In this document: piece by piece, positions 11,901 through 23,032 of the stretch
How the letters are laid out: every line of letters starts with the position of its first letter
How positions within the stretch are numbered: position 1 is the first letter of the stretch
Origin: Narthecium ossifragum
Taxonomy: Eukaryota; Streptophyta; Magnoliopsida; Dioscoreales; Nartheciaceae
Assembly (NCBI GenBank): GCA_963920575.1
Contig: OY986965.1
Location: 4,463,072-4,527,071 of the forward strand
Direction: 5' to 3'
DNA: 64,000 nucleotides
Notes under the pieces: model-generated
What the model saw: the letters and a program-made list of their open reading frames with translations, nothing else
Told to the model about the DNA's origin: nothing
Databases searched by the model: none
Position numbers and translations under genes: made by a program

Positions 11901-13421
11901 GTCTGAGGCTATTGATGAAACTTTGGACAAAGATGAGGCAGAAGAGGAAACCGAGGACTTGACTAATCAGGTGAGCTACATAATATGAATATATGATAGG
12001 AACTGGTTCACATAACACTTCTACAACCACCCTAAGTTTTGAGCATTTTTTCAATCTGCATATAATTTCCTGGAGTTTTATTGCTCTGATCCATGTATCT
12101 TTCTTCTCTCTCAGGTGCTTGATGAAATTGGTGTTGACATTGCCTCACAGGTAATTGCTTTTAAAGTCATTGATTGCAGTTTTTGTCCATTTATATGCAT
12201 GTTCAGCATCATCAGCAATTCAGCATATAAGTTGGGGTATGGACAAGCAACTGAGTCATTAATTCTGACAGTTATCATCAGCTCCTAAAGGTCGGATTGC
12301 AACAAATAAGAAGGTCGAGAATGTCTCAAGGTATAGGATACTTTTTACTTCGCTTCTTTGACATTGTGGATGATTCTAGTCATGTGTTGGTTTACCTAGA
12401 TACAGCACATAATCGAGTTATCTTAGTTTCTGCAGTGGTTTCATAGATGATAAGGTCCTTAAACTTTTTTGCAAATGAAGTTTTATCCAAAATGCTTTCT
12501 CTCGGAATGAAATAGTTGTATCTTATCAATATCTTTGAGTAAATGAAAAGAAGGAATTAGTGAAAAAAAAGGGGAACCAGTGATTGTTGTCTCATTTGAA
12601 ATAAGACAACTACTAGTGCTAGCACGCAGTCAACAGCACTAAAGTATCACAAGAACTCTTATCCTTGTCAAGAAGAATATTTCAGTATCAGTACTTCGTA
12701 TCCTTTTGAAGATATTCAAGAGTCTATGGGCCTCCAGCGACTTCATCGGTTTGGATATCAACTCTCACAAATTATATCTTTCAGAATGGACGTAGAAAGA
12801 AAGTACTTCATACTCCTTTCCCAGAGAATGCGCCACATTATCAGTTTAAACAGATGAAGAGGCCCTGATTTTGCTTTATTTGGGATTAAAATCTGTCAAA
12901 ATCTGTGAGGAGGATTTATATGGGTCCTAGTGGAGCACACATATACAACGGGAATCTTCCAATATGTTGGGAATCTCATATATGGCTAGATTGTATCGGT
13001 GTTGTATATGACATCTCAGAACAAGATAATGGTTAAACTCATGTTTCTGCATAAAGAGTGACAGGCATACACCTAAAGAAACTTTTACTTTTATAGTTAT
13101 TCAGTTATTCTATGAATTCTTTTGTACAAGATAATGGTTAAGCTCACGTTTCTGCATAAAGAGTGACAGGCATACACCTAGAGAAACTTCTACTTTTATA
13201 GTTATTCAGTTATTCTATGAATTCTTTTGTGCATTTATACACTTTGATAATCCTATCAGGAATACTATTCTGTTCTGCTTGTCAACACTAATTTATTTTG
13301 AGTTACTCCTTTCGTTCTGATCATTCTGTGATGAGCTTTATATCTTTGCAGAACTATTGCTCCAGAAACTCCTGGTGTCAATGATCTAGAGAAGAGGTTT
13401 GCTAGCCTTCGGCGCAACTAA
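8979..13421 (+). CDS. VPS2.3: ESCRT-III subunit, VPS2/CHMP2 family (VPS2.2/VPS2.3-like)
   Basis: Snf7-family protein that polymerises on endosomal membranes as part of ESCRT-III and acts in multivesicular-body sorting with the VPS4 ATPase. Eleven exons join to 219 residues: 8979-9012, 9778-9822, 10395-10429, 10514-10564, 11067-11171, 11255-11326, 11455-11526, 11890-11970, 12115-12150, 12272-12330 and 13352-13421. The protein begins MNIFRKKTSAKDALRTSKRE, has the basic helix LARQLVRLRQQITNLQGTRA, the conserved IEMMSEAIDETLDKDEAEEE, and ends DLEKRFASLRRN. That tail is a MIT-interacting motif for VPS4, with Phe where Leu is usual. The intron after exon 4 uses a GC donor (CAG|GCAAGT); all others are GT-AG. 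The last intron (12331-13351) holds a 105-bp tandem duplication. The match to plant VPS2.2/VPS2.3 is strong; which of the two is not settled. Confidence 0.96.
13021..13230. repeat. 105-bp tandem duplication in the last VPS2 intron
   Basis: The block starting ACAAGATAATGGTTAA at 13021 repeats at 13126 with only a few substitutions. The two copies lie end to end, about 120 bp before the splice acceptor of exon 11. Confidence 0.9.
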
Positions 13422-14420
13422 CCAGCCAAGTACTGAAAGTCATATCCATATGTAAAATATGCTTGCTTAGACATGTTCTTATTTAGTAGTCATCCCGAGA
13501 AACCTATCATACTTGGTTTCTGTAGATAGTCAAGGATGCATATTCCTTGGGGGATTTGGAACCTCTACCAAGAAATTGAAAATCTTATTTACTCGGCCTG
13601 GAACATCGAGTTGCTTGTATAATTAAATGTTCGTTCAGAATTTGCAGACAAATTTGAGCATTACGATGTATGGTTCCTCCTTGGCTCTTTGTTTCTGGAA
13701 GCTGGAAGTTACAGCACAAACAACTTTCAATTTGCTACTATAGGTGTGCAGGTGAATCTAGGAAGGTCCATGAAGAGGACAACTTCTGTAACTTGCACTG
13801 AGGGATGGAATTATGAATGTGTGTTTAACAGGGAGAGGTATCTCTTAATGCTTTCCTTTTCTGATTATATAATGACTGGAGTCTGTGAGAAGGCAGGGAT
13901 TAAGGGATGTGTAAAATGGTGGCACTGGCAGTCTGGCACGCTCTGCAGGTTAGCTTACCTCCTCTATTCTTGTTTACACCATATGCAATGATTGGCCATA
14001 AAAGGATGACAATGAACTTTTAGATTCCATCCTCTAAGATTGGTTCTCTCTTTTTTATGTTTTGAAATCTTTGATGGGAATAATTTGATATCCCCTTTCT
14101 TTTGTGGACTCCAATGGCTGAAATATTGGTCCGAATGGGGTCATCATACTTATCTGATGAGAATTATACTAAAGTTAAGGAACCTTTGCTTCTTTTGCAA
14201 ACTGGGTTGTGGATCATCTCAAATGATGTCAACTGCATTGTTTATCTCGTAAGGCATGAGAATTTGTTGATATTGATGTCGATGTCTATATGGATTACAA
14301 GGAATCCAAACTCACAAGATCTTCAGGAATGAGGCAGTGGATATTTTTCTCAAACAACCCAATGGAGTGGCACTTTAGACTTGTGAATCAGTCTTTTATA
14401 GTGTTTTCTACAACGATAAA
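13422..14420. other. 3' UTR and downstream flank of the VPS2-like gene
   Basis: AT-rich sequence with short open frames that show no family resemblance. The 3' untranslated region probably occupies the first few hundred bases. I see no RNA gene, gene fragment or element ends. Confidence 0.5.
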
Positions 14421-14984
14421 GTTGTGTATATGCACATGTGGTATGTGCATTACCGATTTTATCAGCTAGTACATCGGTAGACCACTACCAGTAGTGGACT
14501 ATCTAGTCCATCAGTAGTGAGCTATCGATTAGTTTATATATTCCATCGGTAGTGATACCGATGGACTAGATGAATAATTTAATCGGTAGTGAGCTACCGA
14601 TTCATTCTACCGATTCATCGATTTAGTCCATCGGTAGTGGGAGTATCGGTATCCCACTACCGATTCGTTGCATGTGTGATACACATGCCACGTGGCATGT
14701 ACACAAATCAACGTACATAGCCACGTGGCCATGTACGCTACACATTGACTCAATCGATAGACCCGATTGAGTCATCTAATCCATCGGTAGTGTTCTACCA
14801 ATTCGATGATTGATATATTCAATCGGTAGATGTCTACCGATTGATTGATCTAATCGATCGGTAGGACACTACTGATGAATTAGATGATGAGATCGGTAGG
14901 GGTCTACTGATTGAAGGGATATACATGCCCGTAGTGTACCCCAATCGCGACCCTATGTAAAAAAAATTACCATATGTACACAAT
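14421..14984. mobile_element. Hairpin-rich inverted-repeat element, copy 1
   Basis: Ends are imperfect inverted repeats: GTTGTGTATATGCACATGTGG at left, and CATATGTACACAAT at right, whose reverse complement is ATTGTGTACATATG. The inside is packed with short palindromes of the form ATCGGTAG-TGAG-CTACCGAT, in both orientations. A second right-end-like motif (GGCATGTACACAAAT) occurs near 14698, so two copies may be joined. Related elements lie at 20879-25163 and 43002-43263. No coding capacity. The CACTACCGAT motif recalls CACTA subterminal repeats, but the ends do not begin CACTA, so the class is open. Confidence 0.6.
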
Positions 14985-15119
14985 TCGATCGATTAGATCA
15001 ATTAATCGATAGAACACTAATGATGGATTAGATGATGAGATCGGTAGGGGTCTACCGATTGAAGGGATATACATGCCCGTCGTGTACCCCAATCACGACC
15101 CTATGTAAAAAAACTTACC
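14882..15119. repeat. Direct repeat pair, about 90 bp each, 149 bp apart
   Basis: The block GATGATGAGATCGGTAGGGG at about 14882-14972 recurs at about 15031-15119, including the tail ACCCTATGTAAAAAAA. The second copy lies just outside the right end of the hairpin-rich element, so that element may be longer, or duplicated on its right side. Confidence 0.75.
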
Positions 15120-15160
15120 CTGGAAAATTGAGCGTGACTTATGACACGGATATTGGTTTA

Positions 15161-15430
15161 TAACCCCGTTTGGTACGGGAATACCAAACGGGAATAACCC
15201 TTAACCCGGGTTAAGGGAGGGAATATTTCTGAAATATTCTCGAATCCACTACTTATTCCACACTTTATCCCCCAAACTTTTTTTTTTATTTCAAGTAATC
15301 ATTACAAAGTTATTCTCATTCTTCACTCTACTTTTTCCTTATTCCAAGTAATCATTACAAAGTTATTCCCGAAACTGGGAATAAAGTCCCTTGACCCGGA
15401 ATAAAGTTATTCCCGCACCAAACAAGGTAG
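15161..15430. mobile_element. MITE-like element with GTTTGGT...ACCAAAC ends
   Basis: The left end CCCGTTTGGTACGGGAATA pairs with the right end TATTCCCGCACCAAACAAGG as an imperfect inverted repeat. The interior of about 230 bp is non-coding, and TTATTCC/GGAATAA motifs recur near both ends. TTA and TAA triplets flank the ends but do not give a clean target duplication, so exact borders are uncertain. Confidence 0.6.
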
Positions 15431-15865
15431 TAATTTGTAGAAGTACATGTAAGGTGCTTTTCATCTGTAAGCTTAGGCAATAGACTCAATTAGTAAATGC
15501 AAAAACAAAAAAAAAGCTCAGTGAAGCATTTCTGTCAAATTTTAATCCTTTGAATGCCAATTAGTCATAGTATAATTCAGCACAAAAATCAAACAAAATT
15601 TGACAAAGATGATTTCAAGCTTCTCAGTTCTCACGATGAGGTACAAGACTCACAACATCCTCTCGAACTGCCAGGTAGTGTCTCGCACGTACCAACGCAC
15701 TGGTAGGAGATTTTAGGATTAATGTATTAAAAAAATAGGGATTAAAGGCAACATTATAAAATAAACTTATCCCTTTAAAAAATACTAATCATAAGATTTG
15801 TTGCATTAACACCATTTTACCTTATAAAAGACACATATATCCCCTTCACAATCAACATTGCTCTC
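15431..15865. other. Unassigned AT-rich spacer
   Basis: No coding frame, RNA gene or repeat structure that I can support. Confidence 0.4.
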
Positions 15866-15869
15866 CATC

Positions 15870-16310
15870 CCTTCACTCCGACGCCATTCTCCTCCTCTTC
15901 GATCGCGTCGACGCTCATCACCGTCGTCGGGGTCGGATCTCCACACTGTCGTCGTCGCTCGTCATCCCATTCATTGCCACAACTCCGACGCCATTCTCCT
16001 CTTCCACGATCGTGTCACTGTCGTCACCGCTCATCACCGTCTCCGTTGTAGGGACCAGATCTCCATGCCGTCATCATCGGGACCGGATCTCCACACCGCC
16101 GTCGTCGCCACCTGTCGTCGCTCGTCATCCCATTCGCTGCCACAACTCTGATACCATTCTCCTCTTCCACGATCACGTCGTCGTCGCCCATCACCGTCGT
16201 CGTCGTCGGGACTGGATCTCCAAGCCGCCATCGTCGCCGTCTATCGCCGCTCATCACCCCCATTCATTGCCACAACTTCAACGTCATTCTCCTCTTCCTC
16301 GGAACCTCTC
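15870..16310. repeat. GC-rich imperfect tandem repeat (CGTCGTCG / CCATTC blocks)
   Basis: Blocks containing CCATTC-TGCCACAACT and CCATTCTCCTCTTCC recur near 15968, 16131 and 16262, so unit length varies between about 130 and 165 bp. GTCGTC triplets fill the spaces. Frames are open on both strands because the repeat lacks stops, not because it looks like protein. Confidence 0.65.
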
Positions 16311-16838
16311 GGATCTATAGATCGTGCGCTTCCTGACCACCACGAGGGTTGTAGTGCCGACAAGCACCGAGGAGGGGGTGGACGCCTGGGCCGACGACTT
16401 CATCAAGAGTTCAATAGAAGCTGCAGGAAGCGGTTGGCGGAATCCGCATTGAAAAGAGAAAACTGAAAACTGAAAAGAGAAAACTGAAACATATCTGCAT
16501 CGAGCGATCGACTATTTCAGGATACGCATCAGCAACGACCACACAGCTCCGCAACCTCTCTAGACCGGAGGCGCCACCGGACCGTGCCGGCGGCTCCACC
16601 TTAGAATCCTTGTAGTGGACGTTGCATAAAAGAGAAGAGTGAAGAGTGAAGAGTGAAGAGAGAAAGAAAAAACTGAGCTAGCAACTCCACCCTAACTCCA
16701 TTACCAACAGTCACCTTCGCAACCCCCTATAGCCAGCCACTTACTATGACGAGGTCCACATCTTCGATGACCACATCATCCATGACCACATCATCCAGCG
16801 AATCCCACTCCTTCACCGGCATCTCCCCACACAATCTC
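16311..16838. other. GC-rich sequence interrupted by a solo LTR
   Basis: This GC-rich stretch continues beyond the LTR at 19460, so 15870-16838 and 19460-20480 were one block before insertion. A plus-strand stretch near 16330-16400 reads like a protein fragment (EEGVDAWADDFIKSS), but it is not continued and I cannot assign it. Short GAAGAGTGA repeats occur at 16634-16665. Confidence 0.35.
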
Positions 16839-19454
16839 TGTCACACCCCGACCCAGAAAACCCATCCAGGGCGAGGCGTGAGGGTTCCTATCACTATCCA
16901 TCTCCAACTGGCGCGATACAAAGCGGAATTATAGATAAACTTAAACAAATTATATCCCAGAGGTGAAACAGAAATTCAATTCATATATATATATCAAGTT
17001 GTACAGTTACAAATTCCATTCTGATTCTTCCAAGGTAAAGATATTATACAACAATCCCAAAATTCCTCGAAAGATGTTTACAATTTATAAAACTGTCAAA
17101 GTACAACAATCGTCCTCCAGTAACCTCAAGCACCTCTGGATGTAGTCGCACCGTCAAAAGCTGATCCCGCCGGCTCTACTGAAGAAGAACTAGCGCCTGC
17201 ACCTGCAAACGCAGCCCGGATAGGAGTGAGCGATAAGCTCAGTAGGGTTCTACTCTACGGCACACTAAAGGGAGGAAAACAACAACAGTGTCGTTTCTCT
17301 GCCTAAGTCTAAAGGATGCCACGGGTCCCATAACCCTATCGATGTCCCAAGGGCTCCTGTCATGAAACCTCTCTCCTGAACATGTTACCAGGAGGCCAAG
17401 GAACAGTAACATACAGAATCACCCTTACCCAAGCAGGAACACCATGCCTTGGGGAACCACGTCGGGAACGCATCGACAACCATCCTCAGCACGTGGCCTT
17501 GGAGAACCGACACGACCTCTAAACCTCAAACACTGATCAGAGTCAACTATCGCAAATCCTCAATAACATGAGATTCAATTATACAATCACCCTAAACCTG
17601 ACTACCCAGCCACGGTCCTAAGACTAGATCCGAGCTACCCGAGAGCCTCGGATCGGCGACCCAAACCATCGCCCGCCTAACCTCAGATGCCTCTAATGCA
17701 ATCAAGATGCATGCAATGCTCAGGCACAGATAACAAGATATAAGCATGCAGCAAGATGACAATAATCATACAGGGCCTGGCATAGCCTATAGCTAGCCAA
17801 AGGGTAAGCATAGCAAAGGCCTCAAATACAGATAGTCTAGACTAACCAAGCAAAGATTGGAACAAAGCTATGAATACAGATATACAATAGTCTTCAGTGC
17901 TCTCTTGCACCTGACAGACTAAGGTTCCACAGTTACCCCGCAGGTAACTGGCCACAGTTATACAATAGCCCTCGGCACTCACCGGCAACAGGCTGAGGTT
18001 TCACAATTCCTCATTAGCTAGCATTCATAGCTAGCTAATGGTTAAGCAACCCAATAAGCATTTAACTACTATTCAACTAAGTATTTAAATGCAAATCCAT
18101 CCATAAATCCATCAAAAAGGCAAACACCCAATTCAATTTCCAATCTCAATAGAAATCCCTCGAAAATCCCATGAAAACGACGTGTATGCTTTCTAACATA
18201 ATTGGTTATCTATCATGGATGAAAACCAATCAAAGGAAACCAATAAACACAGCTCAGTGGCCCACGGTCGATGCGACGGTCGATCTGACGGTCGACCGTG
18301 AGGCCACGGTTGATGCCACGGTCGATCCGACGGTCGACCGTGGGGGTCAATCGAGGGAAAAACATGAGGGCCACGGTCGATCGGTCCGTGGGAGACCCTA
18401 AACGGGACAGAGCTTCACGGACGATGTGACGGTTGATCCAACGGTCGACCGTGAGGCGGGATGGAAAAGAAGAAGGAACCACGGTCGATCGGGGCATCGA
18501 CCGTGGGAGGCCAAAAACGCGACAGAGCGCGACGGTCGATACGACGGTCGATCCTATGGTCGACCGTCAGGCCCGAAAGCAGCGTATTAACGCTTGACGG
18601 TTGATCCACCGATCGACCGTCAGCCCCACGGCACAGTTCCTCAGAACAGTGCCGGAAATCCAATTTCTTGGATTTAAAGGATCAAATCAAGTTGAAAGTT
18701 GATGAAACTTTACAAGCATGCATAAAGATGATGGGGAATCTAATGGTACGATCAAAACACAATTTTGACGGTTACATCTCCAATTTAGGTTAAAATGGCC
18801 GAAAACTGATAAACGACGATAATATGAAAACCAGCCGTTAAAATACGGAAATCGCGAGGTAGAAATACCTGAAATCATCCACAACACACATGCTACAAGT
18901 TACACAACATTCTAATAAGTACTCCTACAGCGAAAATACAATAAACCTATCCTATGAGAACCCGATCACAAGATCGAGGTAGAAACACCTACCTGAACAA
19001 GCAGGGCAACTCCTCCACGCATCCCCCAACTCCGATCGCCAGAATCCGCTCCGCGAAGATCAACCCTCCAAGCCCTAGCTCAGCCGAAGGAGAGAGGGAG
19101 AAGAGAGAAAGAAAGGCAGGAGGAGAAGGAAAGAAAGGAGAGAGAGAAAGGAAAGGGTTTAAATAGAAAGCTGGAAACGATCACAGCCGTCCGATTTGAT
19201 CTCTCCCGATCGAGCTCCGATCTTTCGATCGGAAGCGCCCTTAAGGTTCTACTCAAACACTTACATCAATCCAAGGCCGTGTGTGTAACGCGGGTGTGAA
19301 ACTGACCACCAGGGAGCATATTTACCAAAATGCCACTGGGGTCAAAACAGTGATGCGATCAACCGATCGCATCCCAAGGCCAACCGGGCCAAACCACAAA
19401 CCCAGACCCTCGACCTAACGCGGTCGGACCGGGTTGGAGGTACAGGTCCTCACA
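16839..19454 (-). mobile_element. Solo LTR, family A, copy 1 (2616 bp)
   Basis: The element begins TGTCACACCCCGACC and ends GGTCCTCACA, so it has TG...CA termini. The flanks are a perfect 5-bp target duplication, ATCTC at 16834-16838 and 19455-19459. No gag-pol, primer-binding site or second LTR lies beside it, which marks a solo LTR. Orientation is inferred as minus: read that way a TATA-like TATTTAAA (about 19157-19166) lies 290 bp in, and the terminus GGTCGGGGTGTGACA resembles Del/Tekay-type chromovirus LTRs. CGATCGA-type motifs sit just upstream of the TATA (19206-19232). A palindrome array lies downstream of it. Confidence 0.88.
18260..18640. repeat. Array of GGTCGA palindromes inside solo LTR A1
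   Basis: GACGGTCGAT/GACCGTC units occur in small clusters, spaced 12 bp within a cluster (for example GGTCGA at 18266, 18278 and 18290, then related sites at 18308, 18320 and 18332). Clusters are bounded by inverted CCTCACGG/CCGTGAGG-like arms, so each could fold as a hairpin. The array lies about 520-900 bp downstream of the inferred LTR TATA, in the part expected to be transcribed. Confidence 0.8.
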
Positions 19455-19459
19455 ATCTC

Positions 19460-20480
19460 TTTCTCTCTCCATCACTCCTCCACCACCTCTTTTTCTCTCT
19501 CTCTCTCTCAATCCCCGCAGCCATCTCCCATCTCCACCCCGACCATCATTGAGGTCGCCATCACCTCGCAACCCCCTCACCTATGTTTCTGCGAAGCCCA
19601 CCACCAGTGAGATTCGAGTTTGGATGAAGCCTTGGGTGTTTGGATTCGAGGTCAAATGGGACGCGGGAGGCCGGAGAAGGCGAGATCGAGCGGAAACGGT
19701 GTTGAGCCCAAGTGGGCTGAGGAACTCGGGAGAGTTTCCCGGCGACAGGAGGTTGGATCTAGGCGGCTGGAGGGCTGGGGAGAGGTTGGCAGACGGAAAA
19801 GTGGGCGGATATGTTGTTTGGGAAGGTCGGGGTGGTCGGATGCGGTGGGATATGGTGGTTGCGGCGTCGGCTTGGAGAGAGGAGCTCGGGGTGGATTTTG
19901 TCGGAGGGAGGCCTCGTCGGGGTCAGAATGGAGTAGATCATGTCGCGGGAGACAGAAGAAGGCGAGATCAAGCGGAAGCGGTGCCGGCCCCGAGTGGGAT
20001 GAGGAACTCAGGAGAGATTCCCGGTGACTGGAGGGCTGGGGAGAGGTCGGCAGACGGAAAAGTGGCTGGATCTGTTATTTGGGAAAGTCGGGGTGGTCGG
20101 ATGCGGTGGGATATGGTGGTTGCGGCGCCAGCTTGGAGAGAGAGGAGCTCAGGGTGGATTTCATCGAAGGGAGGCCTCGTCGGGGGTCAAAATGGAGTAG
20201 ATCATGGCGCGGGAGCCCGGAGAAGGCAAGATCAAGCGAAAGCGGTGCCGAGCCCGAGTGGGGTGAGGAACTCGGAAGAGATTCCCGGCGACTGGAAGTT
20301 GGATCTTGGCGGTTGGAGGGCTGGGGAGAGGTCAGTGGACGGAAAAGTGGGCGGATCTGTTGTTTGGGAAGGTTAGGGTGGTCAGATGCGGTGAGATATG
20401 GTGGTTACGATGTCGGCTTAGAGAGAGGAGCTCGGGGTGGATTTCGTAGGAGGGAGGCCTCGTCCGGGTCAGGCGCGATC
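19460..20480. repeat. GC-rich minisatellite, about three units of 265-285 bp
   Basis: From about 19655 the block AGGCGAGATCGAGCGG recurs near 19954 and 20219, with whole units repeating between. A plus-strand frame stays open from 19549 to 20376 (275 residues with three matching Arg/Gly/Trp-rich repeats), and a second plus frame is open over much of it. I see no known domain. The first 190 bp contain CT repeats and continue the block that precedes the solo LTR at 16839. Confidence 0.65.
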
Positions 20481-20878
20481 AAATCGAAAGGGTTCCAATT
20501 TGAATGGATTATGCCAAAAAAATGGAAATAAAACAACCCGTAACTGCTTTAAATGAATACAACTATATAATGTTTCAAATATACAACATATATGACGCAT
20601 GGGTAAAAGTGACCTACAAAATATGTAGCCTCCCATAGCTGCTTTCAAATGGTGTTTATACATTAAAACACAAGATGGTGGTGTACCAGTTAATAAATTT
20701 GCTTGTTTTGATGTAAACACTAATTAACTATAAAAAAAATCTACAATCACATATAGGGAAGGAAAATTAAAAAAATCCATAATAATAAATTTACTCCAAA
20801 GAGATGGTCAGATTAACTACACCCACTGTCAATCTAATTGGAATGTCTTCGTAAGCAACTAAATCGAAAGAGCATTTA
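20481..20878. other. Unassigned AT-rich spacer
   Basis: No coding frame, RNA gene or repeat that I can support. Confidence 0.4.
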
Positions 20879-21452
20879 TTTGTGTACATGTTCACGTGGC
20901 ATGTACAAATACACACGTGCTTGAATCAGTAGTGAGGTACCGATTCAACCAACTAGTCCATCAGTAGTGTATTACACATGCGGCCATGCCAGATATCGGT
21001 AGTGAGGTACCGAATCGATTACACATGTCAGATATCGGTAGTGAGGTACCGAATCTTTTCATCTAGTCCATCGGTACCTCACTACCGATGGACTAGTTGG
21101 TTGAATTAGTACCTCACTACCGATTCAATCATGTGTAATGTCACACCCCGACCCAGAAAACTCATCCAGGACGGGGCGTGAGGGTTCCTATATCTATTCA
21201 TCTTCAATTGGCGCGATACAAAGCGGAAAAGACGGATAATTTAAACAATTGTATTCCAGAGGTGAACAGATATTCAATTCATATAACATCAATTTGTACA
21301 GTTACAAGATTCCATTCTAATGCTTCCAAGGATAGATATAATACATAATCCCAAAAGTCCTCGAAATGTTTACAACATATATAATATAAAAAAGGGTACA
21401 ACAATTTTATCTTCCAGCAAAACCTCAAGCGCCTCTGGATGTACTCGCGCCT

Positions 21453-23032
21453 GACACGCCTTGAAAAGTGTCGTTACCTTAACAAGGACGCCAAAATTAC
21501 AAATTTATAATCAAACTACTAACTAACTACTTTATGGGTAGATAGTAATGAGTCCGAGTCGAATCCACAGGGAACTAATGGTTTAAGTCGTATACTAGGT
21601 ATAATTCCTAGCCAAGGAGTTGGGAAAAAGATAATCTTTTGGGTTTTTATCTAGAACTAAACAAATATGAAAAGAGTACTAATAGATAAGATAATGCCAA
21701 GGAACTCTAATCAATAATAAAGAACTTACTAGGTATTACTAAGATAAGAGCAGATAAATCAACTTAGATGATTTCATATAGTCGATAGGTGAATGGCTAG
21801 AATTCCTACCGCTCAATGAAGACGTCGGGGATAATATCAAGAATGGATATTGGTAAATAATCAAGATGGTTCTAGCACCTTGAGATCGCCTACTAGAATG
21901 TATCAAAAATTAGAGTTAACCTAGTGGTTCTGGCACTAGCATTGTGGTTCTAGCACATACGAAACCCCTAATCTCGAATAATGATGAATAACGGATTAAG
22001 AAGCGGTCATAATGGTTCTAGCATTATGTGTAATGGTCTTAGCATTACAAGGCTCTTAATCTCGAGAAGGAAATCCTCACATCCATGGTCCTAGCACGGA
22101 TGCTTGATGAGAATCTCTAATCTCAAGCCCTAACATGCACAAGACCTAAATCTAGGGCATATAGGAACAAATCATTCATCTAACATATAAATCAACACCA
22201 ATAGATATAAAGAAAATATCAATCAATCCATTCAACCATCAAAGTATGATTTACAACTCATAATCTATAGAAAACCCTAGAAATAACTTTACTACATCAT
22301 AGAATCCCAAAGCTAGGGTTTAGTTACTCATCTTAGGAAGGAGATCCGTCGATGAAGGTTGTCGCCACGCTCCACCCATGGATCTTCCACCAAAGATCTA
22401 ACCTAATTTGTGGAAAAGAAACTAAGAGAAACCCTAAAAGATCAACAAAATTCGGCCATCGAAGGCTGCCAAAACGCCCCAAAGAAGGCTATTTATAGCC
22501 TAAGACAAACCCTAACTCGAATTAGTCAATTTCCTTTTATTTTTCCCGCAGCGCCCAAGGAGATCGATCTCCTTTGGGTTGAGATCGATCTTCTTCACTT
22601 CGGGAACTTCAAAAACTGGTATTTGCCCGACCCAGATCGATCTGCATGGGAAGCAGATCGATCTGGTTTTCCGTAACTGCTTCTTCTGCACCTCTGTACT
22701 AGAAATGACATATCTTCCTCTAGGAAACTCCAAATCAAGAACCGTAAAAAGTTCTGGAATCTAGACTTCAAGAGCTTTCCAACCATATATATTACATCAT
22801 CTGGTTCGTCCTGAGCAGGTACAGTTTTGATGTCAAAGATGGTCCATCTTTGCTCCTTTGCTCTTTTGCTCTTAGTAGGTTCTTTATTTGTTCGTTTTAG
22901 CTCCAAATTTGATCTAATCTTCGTTGAAGATCCTTAAGCCTGAAATGGGAAAAAGACAATCAAAATAGCATTGCTCGGAGACTAACGAGACCTAGTTAAA
23001 AGGGTGATTTGTGCACTTTTCACGTCTTATCA
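21453..23032 (-). mobile_element. Solo LTR, family B, nested in LTR A2 (1580 bp)
   Basis: It starts TGACACGCCTTGAAAAGTG and ends CACGTCTTATCA, flanked by the 5-bp duplication GCGCC (21448-21452 and 23033-23037). Outside these points the A-family sequence resumes exactly where copy 1 predicts. The internal phrase GAGTCGAATCCACAGGGAA near 21557 is common in plant LTR retrotransposons. Its sequence is otherwise unrelated to family A. On the minus strand TATAAAT (22491-22497) is a strong TATA box. No internal region or second LTR is present. Confidence 0.88.
22491..22663 (-). promoter_or_regulatory. LTR B promoter: TATA box with four AGATCGATC sites upstream
   Basis: TATAAAT is read on the minus strand at 22497-22491. 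Upstream of it AGATCGATC begins at 22561, 22582, 22634 and 22655. Within each pair the spacing is 21 bp, about two turns of the helix. The even spacing and the position next to the TATA suggest a binding-site array; the factor is unknown. Confidence 0.55.

Noticed and set aside
13689..14332. Plus-strand frames downstream of the VPS2 stop
   Set aside because: They lie in the 3' flank, overlap each other and show no family resemblance.
15858..16320. Plus-strand Ser/His/Arg-rich frames of about 100 codons
   Set aside because: They arise from GTC/CAC-rich tandem repeats, with comparable frames on the other strand.
18260..18640. CRISPR-like look of regularly spaced palindromic repeats
   Set aside because: The host is a plant, repeats are 10-12 bp clusters with irregular gaps, and the array is inside a solo LTR.
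18171..18663. Several short frames rich in Val-Asp-Arg-Thr repeats
   Set aside because: They translate the GGTCGA palindrome array within the LTR and appear on both strands.
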